From positions 1 through 64,000 of the forward strand of contig MU626324.1 in the NCBI GenBank assembly GCA_025603075.1: a stretch of DNA of 64,000 bases, read 5' to 3'. Shown here in pieces: positions 54,361 through 63,957 of the stretch. Positions within the stretch are counted from its first letter, which is position 1; every line of letters begins with the position of its first letter. Origin of the DNA: Neoconidiobolus thromboides FSU 785 (taxonomy: Eukaryota; Entomophthoromycota; Entomophthoromycetes; Entomophthorales; Neoconidiobolaceae). The translations under genes were made by a program, and so were the position numbers. The notes beneath the pieces are model-generated. The model made no database searches, was not told where the DNA came from, and worked only from the letters and a program-made list of their open reading frames with translations.

Positions 54361-54390
54361 ATGATGGTTTCTTTCATCGTTTTACTATGA
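54361..54390 (+). promoter_or_regulatory. Nine-codon upstream ORF overlapping the PIG-X start (ATGA)
   Basis: ATGATGG... encodes MMVSFIVLL and stops at TGA 54388-54390; the main ATG is 54387-54389, so stop and start overlap as ATGA. It would make PIG-X translation depend on reinitiation or leaky scanning, or mark a frame break in a signal peptide. Confidence 0.4.
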
Positions 54391-55374
54391 GTAGTATAAA
54401 TTTATTATTAAACTATACTTTAATAAATGAGGGTAGCCTTCATCCAAGCATCAAATATAGATTGAAGCTGGTTGAGAACAGAGAAATAAAGGAGGATAGT
54501 AAGAATAGCCAAAGTAACAATATATTAAATATAATCAATAAAATAACAAACAAGAAGGAAGATGAGCGTCAAGATAAGTGTAAAAATAATAATTATTTAA
54601 TAATAATCCATCAAAAAATCACTAAAGATTTATTTGTCGATCCCTATCAACTAGAACAGCACAAAGAATATTACAAAGATTATTTCAAAAATAAAAATAT
54701 AGGTATTCAGTTAATTTATTCTAAGTTAGATTTAGAGTTACCAATTTACGAAGTCAATGATAGCTTTGTTAATTATTTTCAACTGTTATGGAATGTTAAC
54801 AATTTCACCAATAAAAACGAAATTAAATTTACATTACCATTACATTTAAGATATAGAAAACCAAATTATGATACTAGATATGAGATAATTAATATAAATC
54901 CCCCTAATTTGAGCTTAATGTGTTTAAATGGTAACTATTGATTATATTTTAATTTTCTTTAAGCTAACTATTTTAGATGTCAATTATAATACAAATAATT
55001 ATAATAATTTGATTGATAATATAAACAATGTAAAGCAAATGCCATACAACTTAGCTCTATTTAATAGTAATATGGATATAAACGATAAAAACGTTATTTT
55101 AGTTAATAATACCAATGATAATTATAATTTACGAAAGATTAATAAACAAGAATACTACTTCCCAAATAACAATTTAGCTTTACCAAAAATGAAAATAAGA
55201 GCACCAAATGGAGATTTAAATTATGAAATAATAGTCGGTATAATCACTTTATTATCCTTATTAATAGTCATTTATTACTTGATAACCAGTATCAAATCTT
55301 ATTCTCCAAAAAAGAATTTACTGTCTCCCCCTAATTCACCTACTTCATTAAAGCTTAAAAATAAAAACAACTAA
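54387..55374 (+). CDS. PBN1: PIG-X/PBN1-like subunit of GPI mannosyltransferase I
   Basis: ER membrane protein that stabilises PIG-M/Gpi14, which adds the first mannose to GPI anchors. Exons 54387-54930 and 54977-55374 give 313 residues. Family marks: a lumenal beta-rich domain with LFVDPYQLEQ (family lFvDpYeL), DLELPIYEVND, and FTLPLHLRYRKPN (family lPlHlRYxxP); one C-terminal transmembrane segment (IIVGIITLLSLLIVIYYLIT) and a short Ser/Lys cytosolic tail. The size and single C-terminal helix fit the family. A cleaved N-terminal signal is expected but absent from this start: the first residues are MSSINLLLNYTLINEG. The overlapping upstream ORF encodes a hydrophobic MMVSFIVLL in another frame, which hints at a missed exon or frame error. 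Its stop is 17 bp from the next gene's stop. Confidence 0.8.
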
Positions 55375-55391
55375 AGTTTGATTTATTTATT

Positions 55392-55628
55392 TCAGTTTCT
55401 ACCTAAGGCGCCTAAGGCACCACCACCAAATACATTTCCTAACATCTCTTGAATTAAATTAACTGGAATAAATGGACCCATCACCCTTGGTGCAAAGTTT
55501 TGAGTAGTTGAAATTGGACCCCACGTACCTGACGTGACCTCAGTTGGATTGCTATTATTATCTGCTGGAGCACCAATTATAAGACTAAGAGATAATAATA
55601 AACAAAATAAATAAGCTGTGATGTTCAT
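55392..55628 (-). CDS. Small secreted peptide, unknown function
   Basis: A single-exon 78-residue protein. Residues 1-20 (MNITAYLFCLLLSLSLIIGA) are a textbook signal peptide with a likely cleavage after GA or APA. The mature part is polar at first, then contains GPFIPVNLIQEMLG and a glycine-rich end FGGGALGALGRN. No cysteines in the mature part, so not a disulfide-knotted toxin. I do not recognise a family. It is convergent with PIG-X with only 17 bp between stops and divergent from the MCUR1-like gene. Could be a cell-wall or secreted signal protein; the ATG, signal peptide and TAA make a real gene likely. Confidence 0.65.
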   Translation of the reverse strand: MNITAYLFCLLLSLSLIIGAPADNNSNPTEVTSGTWGPISTTQNFAPRVMGPFIPVNLIQEMLGNVFGGGALGALGRN

Positions 55629-55977
55629 TAGTTGTATAATTTTTATTTTATTTTTATTTTGTATTTATAGTGTTCTAATTTAATTTATGAGTTACTCAAG
55701 TTTGAATTGTCTTTAATTTTTTAACGGTTCTGATTTTATATATCAAATTAATAATTAATTTCAGTAAGTGTATCAATTAATTATTTATAAATAGTTGCTC
55801 ATTCTTATTTATAGCATATATTAATATTTATAATATATCAAATATTATGATGTACGCCATTATTTATATTTCATTTAAATTACGACGAAAAAGTATTTAC
55901 AAAGAATGACTAATTTAAATTAACTTTTTTTAATTTAACAAAATAAAATAACAAACTTTAGATCTTAAAAAACGATA
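55629..55977. other. Divergent promoter region
   Basis: 349 bp between the starts of the secreted-peptide gene (-) and the MCUR1-like gene (+). AT-rich; nothing recognised. Confidence 0.5.
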
Positions 55978-56835
55978 ATGAATCAGCTAAAAAGAATATT
56001 ACAAACTAATCAACATATAAAGTTATTAAAATCAAACTCATCATTTAATAATTTATTGAAAGCAAAATTTCATACTCAGATAGCCTATGGTTTATCTTCT
56101 GGATATCATTTTGATACCTATCAATTCTCACAAAGGTTAGAAGCAGAAGGATTTAACTCAAAGCAAGCGGAGACCATTGTCAATGCTTTGGATGAAGTAT
56201 TGAATCAAAGGTAAAGTCATAGTCATAGTACTAATAGGAATAATAGTAACTGTAATGCATATGAATCAAAAGTTAAATAATAGAATGATTAACGTAAAGT
56301 TTAGTATAGATGATTTAGCTAAGGAGATGGTAACCAAAGAAGAGCAAGAAAAAGTAATTTAATAGTCATATTTAATATTCTTGATTAATTAAATAATAAG
56401 AGCATTTATACATATAAAATTGATTTTACGCAATTAAAAAATGAGATTAAGATGCATGAAAAGAAGGATTATGAGTTACTGAAGTTAGAAAACGAGCGTT
56501 TACTTTCTGAAGTTGAAAAACTAAGGAGAGAATTTAAAGATGAAATTAATAAGTCTCAAGCTGGCTTTCGACTCGATATGAATTTAGAAAAGGGTAGATT
56601 AAAGGATGAAGCTAATAATCAAGCTAGTAAATTAATTGACTCTCAAGCTAAAGTAGAACAAGAAATTTTTTCTCTTAAAGCTCAATTAGAGAATATTAAG
56701 TTTCAAATTTTACAATATATGGTCGGTACCATCACTGGTACTTCTGCTTTAATCTTAGGTAATTGGTTTTTATTTCATTTTATATTAATCATGCTCATGT
56801 GTTTTATCTTAGCTTATTTAAGAATGTTTAAATAA
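55978..56835 (+). CDS. MCUR1/CCDC90-like mitochondrial coiled-coil protein (FMP32 family)
   Basis: Inner mitochondrial membrane protein of the DUF1640/CCDC90 family; relatives are linked to the calcium uniporter (MCUR1), cytochrome oxidase assembly and proline metabolism. Exons 55978-56210, 56284-56353, 56401-56758 and 56813-56835 give 227 residues. The basic N-terminus (MNQLKRILQTNQHIKLLKSN) is a probable mitochondrial presequence. Then FDTYQFSQRLEAEGFNSKQA, LAKEMVTKEEQEK, KMHEKKDYELLKLENERLLS, RLDMNLEKGRLKDEA and the C-terminal helix QYMVGTITGTSALILAYLRM, which matches the family's QyLvGtvtGtgALlLAYlRlf only if the last intron is removed. That intron is 54 nt with no stop codon. It converges with IDO, 80 bp apart. 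Confidence 0.9.
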
Positions 56836-56915
56836 AAGTATATTGTTTTTATTACTGCTTTTTATTGTTTTAATAGAAATGAAATTTAAAAATTATAACT
56901 ATAACTGTTTATAAT

Positions 56916-58673
56916 TTAAAGTGGAGGAAAAAGAATATTAGGATCATTAATAACAGAATCAGTAGTTTCATCTCGTACTTGTTTAAGGAAAGGTATAAGA
57001 TCTGTACCACCTGTACCACGGAATGTATCACTATCGGATTCTGCACTAGCTTTACTTCTGGCTAATCCAAATTCTAAATTAAATTTTGCACTATTTTTTC
57101 GGGTCAATTTGTTGGCTGAGTTTGCTAACTGTGGGTAAGACAAATCAACACTTCCTGACCCCGTTCCGCTTCTTAATCTTGGGCTCTCTCTTACAAATGA
57201 GTTTGGGTTAGAGCTATTTGAAGTTGGACTTTGACTAATTCCATTGCTACTATTATTTACATTGATAATAGATATAGGAGAAGAAGACCTTGTACTCCCT
57301 TTTGTATCATTTTCTGGTATACTATCTAGAATATTAGTACTACTATTAGGGTTAGGATTAACTAAAGATGAAATAATAGAATCCTTTCTTAGATTGTCAG
57401 GTTTAATAGTATGCTCAGAGTCAATAGTAAAACTACCAATAGAAGGCCCTTTTCTTGCAGGTACAATAATATATCGGGTTACTATTTTTATGTGTTGATC
57501 TCTGAACTCTTTTAAATTTAATACGCACTCATTATATGCCTCTGCACATTCTCCTCCATTTCGTTCCACAAATTCTTTTATATTGCTAACTAATGCTAAA
57601 TCTTCTAAAAATTTACGATGTAACCCTGGCATGTAAGCGCGCATACTGTATAAATAAGTTTCACTTGATTTCTTAATTTCACCTTTTTCCTTCATTTTTT
57701 GCCATTCAGAATTTGTCGGATAATGCACAATGCCTAATGCAATGTCTAATACTTGAATCAAAGCGCTTTGTGCTGCCGAGCCACCAGCGTACTGACGAAA
57801 TTGAATAGGATCTCCGACTTTCCTATCAATATCATCAACCCCTTTATAAAGAATACCATGAGGCAATCCAGCTTCACTCATGTTTTCCCAGCCTGCTAAA
57901 TAAGGTCTTAATTTCCAATAAAATAAATAGGGATCACATTTCTCATACATTCTATCTAATAGTTCGGTCATGCCTTTGATTGAAGCTGCCATTTTTTTTA
58001 GTTCAATTATTACGTTTTGTGTATCAATTGATTTTATATAATTTAGCGTATTTATTATTGATGATAATGCTATTCCTCCTTTTGCTTCAATTGCTACTGT
58101 AATTAAATAAAACCATGCTTCATCTAAAGATCCTGTAAATGAGCTTAGTGTACTCAAATTATTTAAGTCGACTTCTTCTTCTTCGTCAATCAATTTCCAA
58201 TTCCACAATACAACCGCTGCATTACAGCTTACTGGATTAATGCCTAATTTTTCCGATATTTGAACTAGTGGCACAGCAATGCATTCGGGTAAGGCTTGAG
58301 AAACAGGTTCATTTTTACCCCAAATAAATGAGTGTTGAAGGAAAGTCAAAATTGAAAAAGCTCTCTGATATTCTTTTAAATTGATTAATTTATCGATTGA
58401 TAACACTTTCAATTGTAAAATTCTATTACGATATTTCCCACATAATAAGAGATCCTTCATATCCGCAATTAATGTTTCCCAAGGTTCATAATAGATATCG
58501 CTTAATCTCTTTAGTGGCGGTGTAGCTGGAAGAAATCCAGTTTTTGGGTTCATGTCATAATCTTCAAGTTTGGGTATTTCCAATTTACTATTGTCTTCTT
58601 TTTTAGTAAATAACTTTCCCAATTCACTGATGTAATTCTTTGGAGGAATACTTTCTACTTTAGTTTGTGTCAT
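56916..58673 (-). CDS. BNA2: Indoleamine 2,3-dioxygenase (BNA2-type), with long Ser-rich tail
   Basis: Haem dioxygenase opening tryptophan to N-formylkynurenine, the first step of the kynurenine route to NAD. Intronless, 585 residues. Marks: GFLPATPPLKRLSDIYYEPW (family FLP...PL.rLp..y..WE), SFIWG, HGILYKGVDD, FRQYAGGSAAQSALIQVLDI, and MPGLHRKFLEDL with proximal haem ligand His352, then RDQHIKIVTRYIIVPA. The catalytic part ends near residue 408, the normal fungal size. After it comes a 177-residue Ser/Asn-rich tail with no fold and some SP sites (SSSPIS, SQSPTSNSS, SPRLRSG), unlike most IDOs. It ends in a more conserved-looking FLKQVRDETTDSVI helix. Starting ATG at 58673 is the only sensible one. 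Confidence 0.94.
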   Translation of the reverse strand: MTQTKVESIPPKNYISELGKLFTKKEDNSKLEIPKLEDYDMNPKTGFLPATPPLKRLSDIYYEPWETLIADMKDLLLCGKYRNRILQLKVLSIDKLINLKEYQRAFSILTFLQHSFIWGKNEPVSQALPECIAVPLVQISEKLGINPVSCNAAVVLWNWKLIDEEEEVDLNNLSTLSSFTGSLDEAWFYLITVAIEAKGGIALSSIINTLNYIKSIDTQNVIIELKKMAASIKGMTELLDRMYEKCDPYLFYWKLRPYLAGWENMSEAGLPHGILYKGVDDIDRKVGDPIQFRQYAGGSAAQSALIQVLDIALGIVHYPTNSEWQKMKEKGEIKKSSETYLYSMRAYMPGLHRKFLEDLALVSNIKEFVERNGGECAEAYNECVLNLKEFRDQHIKIVTRYIIVPARKGPSIGSFTIDSEHTIKPDNLRKDSIISSLVNPNPNSSTNILDSIPENDTKGSTRSSSPISIINVNNSSNGISQSPTSNSSNPNSFVRESPRLRSGTGSGSVDLSYPQLANSANKLTRKNSAKFNLEFGLARSKASAESDSDTFRGTGGTDLIPFLKQVRDETTDSVINDPNILFPPL

Positions 58674-60200
58674 TTTTAGTACCCTTTGTTTTTTCTCTTT
58701 TTTTCCACAATTTGATTATCTTGGTTTTTGCTTTTATATCTTTATCTTATATCTTTATTCTTAAAAGGTTTTTATTCTAATAATGTATTAATAATAAACG
58801 TGATTTGACTTTAAGCTAATATTTAAATAAAAAGGACTAAAACAAGCAATTTTCGTAATAGTTTTTTTGCAGATCTAAATTTATGTAAAATTTATATAAA
58901 AAATGAAATAATGTAGAATATAAGCGAGACGTAAATGTTACCAACTTAGCAAAAAAAGTTCTTAATAAAATAAGGTTTTTAAATCAAACCAATAATATCA
59001 TTACTGAATATTAAATAAATGCCTGTTGTTGTTTATAACTGTTATTTTATGTGTTGTTGTATTTAAAATTTCTGTTTTACAAAAAAAAGTATTTTATTCT
59101 CAAACAAAGCTATTAAACTAGTTTTAACGAATAGGTCAATAATGTTTTCAATACGTTTACACTAATGCTAATAAAAGCAGTAATGAAATGTTTAAGAAAA
59201 ATGAATTCTTGAACTTTAAACATTTGCTATAAAAAAAACATATACTATTCTCAATTGGATCAAATAAAAGTAATTTCATTTAAATAGAGCCTATGAATAC
59301 AACTATTGTACTTTTGTTGACACAAATAGGAATAAAAGTAGTATTATAATCTGCTTGAAAGTAGTACGATTTTTAATTCATTCTCACTTCAATCAAAAAA
59401 ACTTAAGAATATTATTTAAAAATTTGAGCGTTGTGTTATAAATAAGGTAAATAATAACAATAATTAGATCTTGTATTAGTATTCGATGCTCACAAAAAGA
59501 ACAAGACGGATGATGACTCACCTTTAGCAGTGTTTTTAATAATAATATAAGTAAATAAGCCCTAATCGTGGGTAGATAACTATAAATATAGCAATCAATA
59601 AAAACCAAGTGAATTGTTATAAGTTTACTACTTGATACTTATATTAATAAACTGGAACTCTGAACTTTAAATCAATATTATACTAAGTATAGGAATAATA
59701 ATGCTAGAATAAACTTTAATTCAATATTAACAATTATAATAAACTTAAAAATTTCACATAATTGTTATAAAGAATTACATGAAAACAAATGAATACCAAT
59801 ATTAATTTTTACTCGTTTTTAAATACCTCTTATACAGATTATAGTGATAGTAGCATAGAAATATAAAATAAGAAAGTATATATTTTTGTAGTATGTTTAA
59901 AAAAAATATATTCGAAATTCGTTTTATTTTTTATAGATGGTTGAAAATATAACGCATCAAGCGTTATTTTTTGCAAGCTGCTACTAAAACTCTATTAGTC
60001 TAACATAACCTTTTATTCCCTCTTGTGTGTTATGTGTACTAAATAATACGTATAATGGTCAAAAAAGAATTTATCAAAAATGTAACTTTTATATAGCTTT
60101 TGTAGATTAAAGGGTTTAAATATAATAAAAGTATTCTAACCCCCTATTATTTATCAGTGTTACTATTATAAAAAAGTAAAAACATAAAGAAATTAGAATA

Positions 60201-60300
60201 TGGGGATGTATTTTTGTGTTTAAGAGTTTTACTGACAATCTTTCCACTCAAATAGTGCTTAAAAAATGGAAAAGTAATGAAATCGAAAAAAACACCCCCA
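60201..60300 (-). mobile_element. 100-bp foldback element, copy 12
   Basis: 100 bp on the minus strand, TGGGGATGT...ACACCCCCA, core CAAATAGTGCTTAAAAAATG, TA on both sides. Confidence 0.82.
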
Positions 60301-60335
60301 TATAATGCAACTCATTAGTAGTTAAAGACATTATA

Positions 60336-60433
60336 TGGGGATGTATTTTTTTGTTTAAGAATCTTACTACAATTTTTCCACTCAAATAGTGCTTAAAAAA
60401 AGAAAGATAATGAAACTAAAAAAAATAGCCCCC
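60336..60433 (-). mobile_element. 100-bp foldback element, copy 13
   Basis: 98 bp on the minus strand, TGGGGATGT...TAGCCCCC, TA on both sides, same orientation as copy 12 and 35 bp from it. Confidence 0.75.
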
Positions 60434-60516
60434 TATATTCAAGTTATTAGTTGATTGTAAATAATGGTTTTAAATTATATTTTTCAAAATTACAGTAAAT
60501 CCAACAAAAACATTCA

Positions 60517-60612
60517 GAGGTGTTGTTTCTGGTTTCATCACTTTTTTCATTTCTTAAGTGCTATTTGAGTGGAAAATTTTTTAGTAAAATTTTGAATAAA
60601 CACATTATCTCC
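60517..60612 (+). mobile_element. 100-bp foldback element, copy 14 (decayed)
   Basis: About 96 bp; left end AGAGGTGTTG, core AAGTGCTATTTGAGTGGAAA intact, right end ATTATCTCCA. Target duplication not recognisable. Confidence 0.6.
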
Positions 60613-60814
60613 ATTTATTTTGAATAGCACATTTATAAATAAAATAATAAAAGTCTTCTTTTCACATATATTGTTTCTATCTTCCAACATAAATTTTTAC
60701 GAAAATAGTTTATACCATATAAAATTATTACTATTTTAAGTCAAACAATTAAGCTTTTATTTCATTAATTTAAAAATCATATAAAACCAAATTAAAGATA
60801 AATTATTAAGGCTA

Positions 60815-60915
60815 TGGGAGTGTTTTTTTTGACTTCATTATTTTTTCCATTTTTTAAGCGCTATTCAAGCGGAAAATTTGTTAGTAAAATTCTTAAGCAC
60901 AAAAATACATCCCCA
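60815..60915 (+). mobile_element. 100-bp foldback element, copy 15
   Basis: 101 bp, TGGGAGTGT...ACATCCCCA, core AGCGCTATTCAAGCGGAAAA, TA on both sides. Very similar to copy 2 at 13833. Confidence 0.82.
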
Positions 60916-62020
60916 TATGTTGCTAAAACCAACATAAAGCTTTATTATAAATTTCGAACTAAAAAAGAGTATTATAATAGAATCATTGATTTAACTATGA
61001 TATATGATGGTTCAAGTTTTGTTCAATAATAATTTTAATATTTATTTTAATACCTTTTTAGTACTACTTGTAATTGCCTTTTTCATTTTTTAAATGCCTT
61101 AAAAATTCAAAAGTATTTTTTGCATCATTTTGTTACTATTACTTATGATTGATACGTTTAATTATTAAAAATAGAATATAAAAAATGCTAATAAATGTAT
61201 AATAACACTGTGAGGAAGTTTCAATGACAATGCCAACAACCACAAAAATCCTATGAAGTCATCTGCTAAACTGTAGTAATCCCTTGGGTTTGCTCATTTG
61301 TTATACTGGCAACCTTTTGACATCTCATGCCCTATAATTAATAATATACAATTAAATCTATATATTATTATAGTCACTATAATGGCTATAATTTGCTATT
61401 TATTATTATTATATACTTTTGTTAAACTTTGTATAGCTTTGAAGATAGAATAAAGTACAAAAGTATAGTGGTAAACTAGATAAAATTATACTAACTTAAC
61501 AAACTTATCTCGTTCTTATTTTGAGAGTATACGTTACCAATTCTCAAAATTTAATCTGAAATCTGTTATCAAAATTTTTATCCCCTTTTATTCAAGATAA
61601 GCATTATCTTACTAATATTTTAAATTCCAAGGGCATTTATACAGCGTTTTATAAATGCAATAGCTATTTTAATGGGTAAATTGGTGGATTAATAAGGTTG
61701 ATTTTGATGTTGATGCTCTAGAAATACAACAAATTCTAGTTTAACTTTAGCTTTTTAACAATAGGGTGAATGTTTTTAGCCCTTTTAAGGAAATTCTCTT
61801 TATGTTATAGCTAAAGTCAGGAACTACAACATGAAAACCTTTTCAGCATCCAATTAAATCAAGCCAGATTTTGCTTCTAATGCATTAATTGTATTTTAAG
61901 CAAATGATGCCTCTACTTTATTACACATTATAGGATAAAAATCGACATGCTAAAGTATAAAGCCGAAACGTGAATTCTTTTCAAATTTCATTTTTTAAAC
62001 TCCAAATAATATAAATTGTT

Positions 62021-63040
62021 ATGATTGCTGCTAATGATAGTTCCAAACCCAAAGAAAGTAACAAATTGTTAGATTGTTCATTAGATCAAGTTGTCTCTGA
62101 AATGAGAAAAGATCGCAGAGGTAATTCTAGGAACAAAAGACCAAATAGGAACAATAGACCAAGACGCATCTCAAATTCTCCTACTAATAACAGTAACGGC
62201 AGATGGAAACATGATAAGTTTGAGCAGAAGGCTGATAGAAGAGATGAGCGTCCAAAGGCTCTGTTTACTAGGGACCTTCGTAAAAATCGTGTTCCAGAAA
62301 AGGGTTTTACCACTAGTGAACTTAGAAAAAGAGCTTCTCGATATCCTTCTTCGAGGAATGCAGACCATTATGACACTGAGTCTGGTCATCAAGGTGCCTC
62401 TTCTCAAAGCTGGAAGAGAGAGTTAGTAACTTATGACGACGCTGAAGATGAAGATTACATTAACGAGGAAAATGACTCACTTTTGGTTAACTTTCAAGCA
62501 CCTTTGTCACCATCTTTAGATAAGGACCCTATCACTATCCGTGGTACTTCTAAGCCAGCCACTGTGCTAATTTCTAACATGAGCTTGGGTGCATGTTCTG
62601 AAGATATTGAAGCTACGTTTAGCAAGGTTGGGCAAGTACTTTCGGTTGAGATGCTTTACAACTCTGAAAATAAATTTACGGGTAATGCTGAAGTATGTAT
62701 GGGGTCCTTACAAGATGCTAAAAAGGCTGTTGCTGAATATAATAATGAAATTGCTGATGGTCATCGTATACAATTAACCATCAAACCAGACTATTCTAGT
62801 ACTAATAATAATGATGGGTATGGTAGCTCTGAAAAAGGTAATAGGGGTCGTAATAGATCTCGTGAAGTTAGTTTAGAACGTTATGGCTCTGACTCTAATG
62901 ATCGTTCTAATTATCGTCGTGATGAAAAACTATTGGATGAAAATAAACGTGGTGACCGTCGCTCTACTCATCCTATTCGTCACCATAAAGAGTCATCTAA
63001 ATACAGTCCATATCCAAAGAACTCAACTCGTCGTCGCTAA
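62021..63040 (+). CDS. ALY/REF-like mRNA export adaptor (RRM protein)
   Basis: Nuclear RNA-binding protein that probably couples mRNA processing to export as a TREX adaptor. Intronless, 339 residues. The N-terminus has a LDCSLDQVVSEMRKDRRG motif like the conserved REF-N box (LDxsLDdiI), followed by an Arg/Asn-rich stretch (NKRPNRNNRPRR). One RRM at about residues 185-252: RNP2 VLISNMSLG, RNP1 FTGNAEVCM, then DAKKAVAEYNNEIADGHRIQ, close to the ALY pattern (alkAmkqYngv.ldGrpm.iql). C-terminal third is RS/RD-rich and ends STRRR. It is longer than yeast Yra1 (226) and could instead be another RRM export factor of the same class. Confidence 0.72.
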   Translation: MIAANDSSKPKESNKLLDCSLDQVVSEMRKDRRGNSRNKRPNRNNRPRRISNSPTNNSNGRWKHDKFEQKADRRDERPKALFTRDLRKNRVPEKGFTTSELRKRASRYPSSRNADHYDTESGHQGASSQSWKRELVTYDDAEDEDYINEENDSLLVNFQAPLSPSLDKDPITIRGTSKPATVLISNMSLGACSEDIEATFSKVGQVLSVEMLYNSENKFTGNAEVCMGSLQDAKKAVAEYNNEIADGHRIQLTIKPDYSSTNNNDGYGSSEKGNRGRNRSREVSLERYGSDSNDRSNYRRDEKLLDENKRGDRRSTHPIRHHKESSKYSPYPKNSTRRR

Positions 63041-63238
63041 TCTTTCTTTTAATTATTGTAAGGTATAGAAATTATTTATGTAATTTAAATGCTGATTTTT
63101 ATATAAAATTCTAAAAAAAATAAAGTTTAATATTTTAATTTAATATTTCTACTATTTTAATATTTTATGAAAACAATGTCAATAGTAGTGAAAGTAAACT
63201 AGTGCAATTATATTTATTACAATAATTGAAAATAATAA

Positions 63239-63957
63239 CTATTCTTTTTTAAACTCCATTACTTCGACTTGTACTTCTCCATCCTTGAGTTTATAAATAT
63301 AACTTGTAACTAAAGAATCTTGTAAATCTAATAAAATAAAAGATGGAATAGGTTCAATACTAAATAAAGAATAAATGTATGCAAATTAATATCGAAAACT
63401 CTTTTACCTTCCGCCTAGAGAAGAAAAAGCACCTGTACCCGTACCAGGATTAATAAAAAAGCGATTGTTTTTATCGTAAACTTGTAATTGATGAGTATGA
63501 CCGAAGATTAAAATATCAACGTCCATCTGTTGAGCTTTACTTTCTAAAGTATCTGGATGAGCCCAAGGGGTAAATTGATGACCATGAATTAAACCAATCT
63601 TATAATTCCCATGAGTTATTATTTTACTTGTTGGCCAGGCACCTACCTTCATAATGGATTTAAAATAAGTTGCTATTTTAATAAAACTATCAAATTATAA
63701 ACTTTACTGTATCATATTCTCCTTGAACTACGTGCACTTCATTACATACACTTTTTAAATACTGATAAGTTTCTGAACTATTTAAATTTCCTGTACATAA
63801 TATCTGTTGAATTCTACCCGGAATCTATATTTTAAATAAGTATTAGTATTTAAATTACAGGCACATTAGCAATCTTCTTTACCATTAACTTTTTAAATGC
63901 TTTTGGTAGATCGCTACTTCTGTCAGGTATGTGTAAATCCCCTATTGCTAATACTAA
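63239..63957 (-). CDS. VPS29: VPS29, retromer subunit (5' end beyond window edge)
   Basis: Metallophosphoesterase-fold scaffold of the retromer (with Vps35 and Vps26) for endosome-to-Golgi recycling. The visible part starts at 63957 after an AG acceptor with LVLAIGDLHIPDRSSDLPKA; later KIPGRIQQILCTGNLNS, HVVQGEYDT, GLIHGHQFTPW, DVDILIFGHTHQLQVYDKNN, FFINPGTGTGAF and IPSFILLDLQDSLVTSYIYK, to EFKKE and TAG at 63239-63241. Family members begin MLVLVIGDLHIP, so only the initiator Met should lie upstream, past the window edge, on its own exon. At least three introns are visible within, one just before GAWPTS. Motifs GDLH and GHTH are kept but the Asn of the usual GNH/GND is replaced (QGEYD), in line with Vps29 lacking phosphatase activity. 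Confidence 0.95.

Larger units (their letters stand above)
58674..62020. other. Intergenic region, about 3.3 kb, foldback cluster
   Basis: Largest gap in the window, between the starts of IDO (-) and the ALY-like gene (+). Four foldback copies lie within 60201-60915. A less AT-rich patch at about 61205-61335 might be an RNA gene (see findings). I find no coding exon that I can defend. Confidence 0.55.

Noticed and set aside
59393-59608. 71-residue minus-strand open frame and a + strand coding-like stretch (MLTKRTRRMMTHL) nearby
   Set aside because: Hydrophobic AT-driven composition, no conserved motif, and the short basic stretch stops after 13 residues.
61060-61130. A further decayed foldback element (ATTTTTTAAATGCC)
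   Set aside because: Only about 14 bases resemble the core and neither end can be found; AT-rich chance likely.
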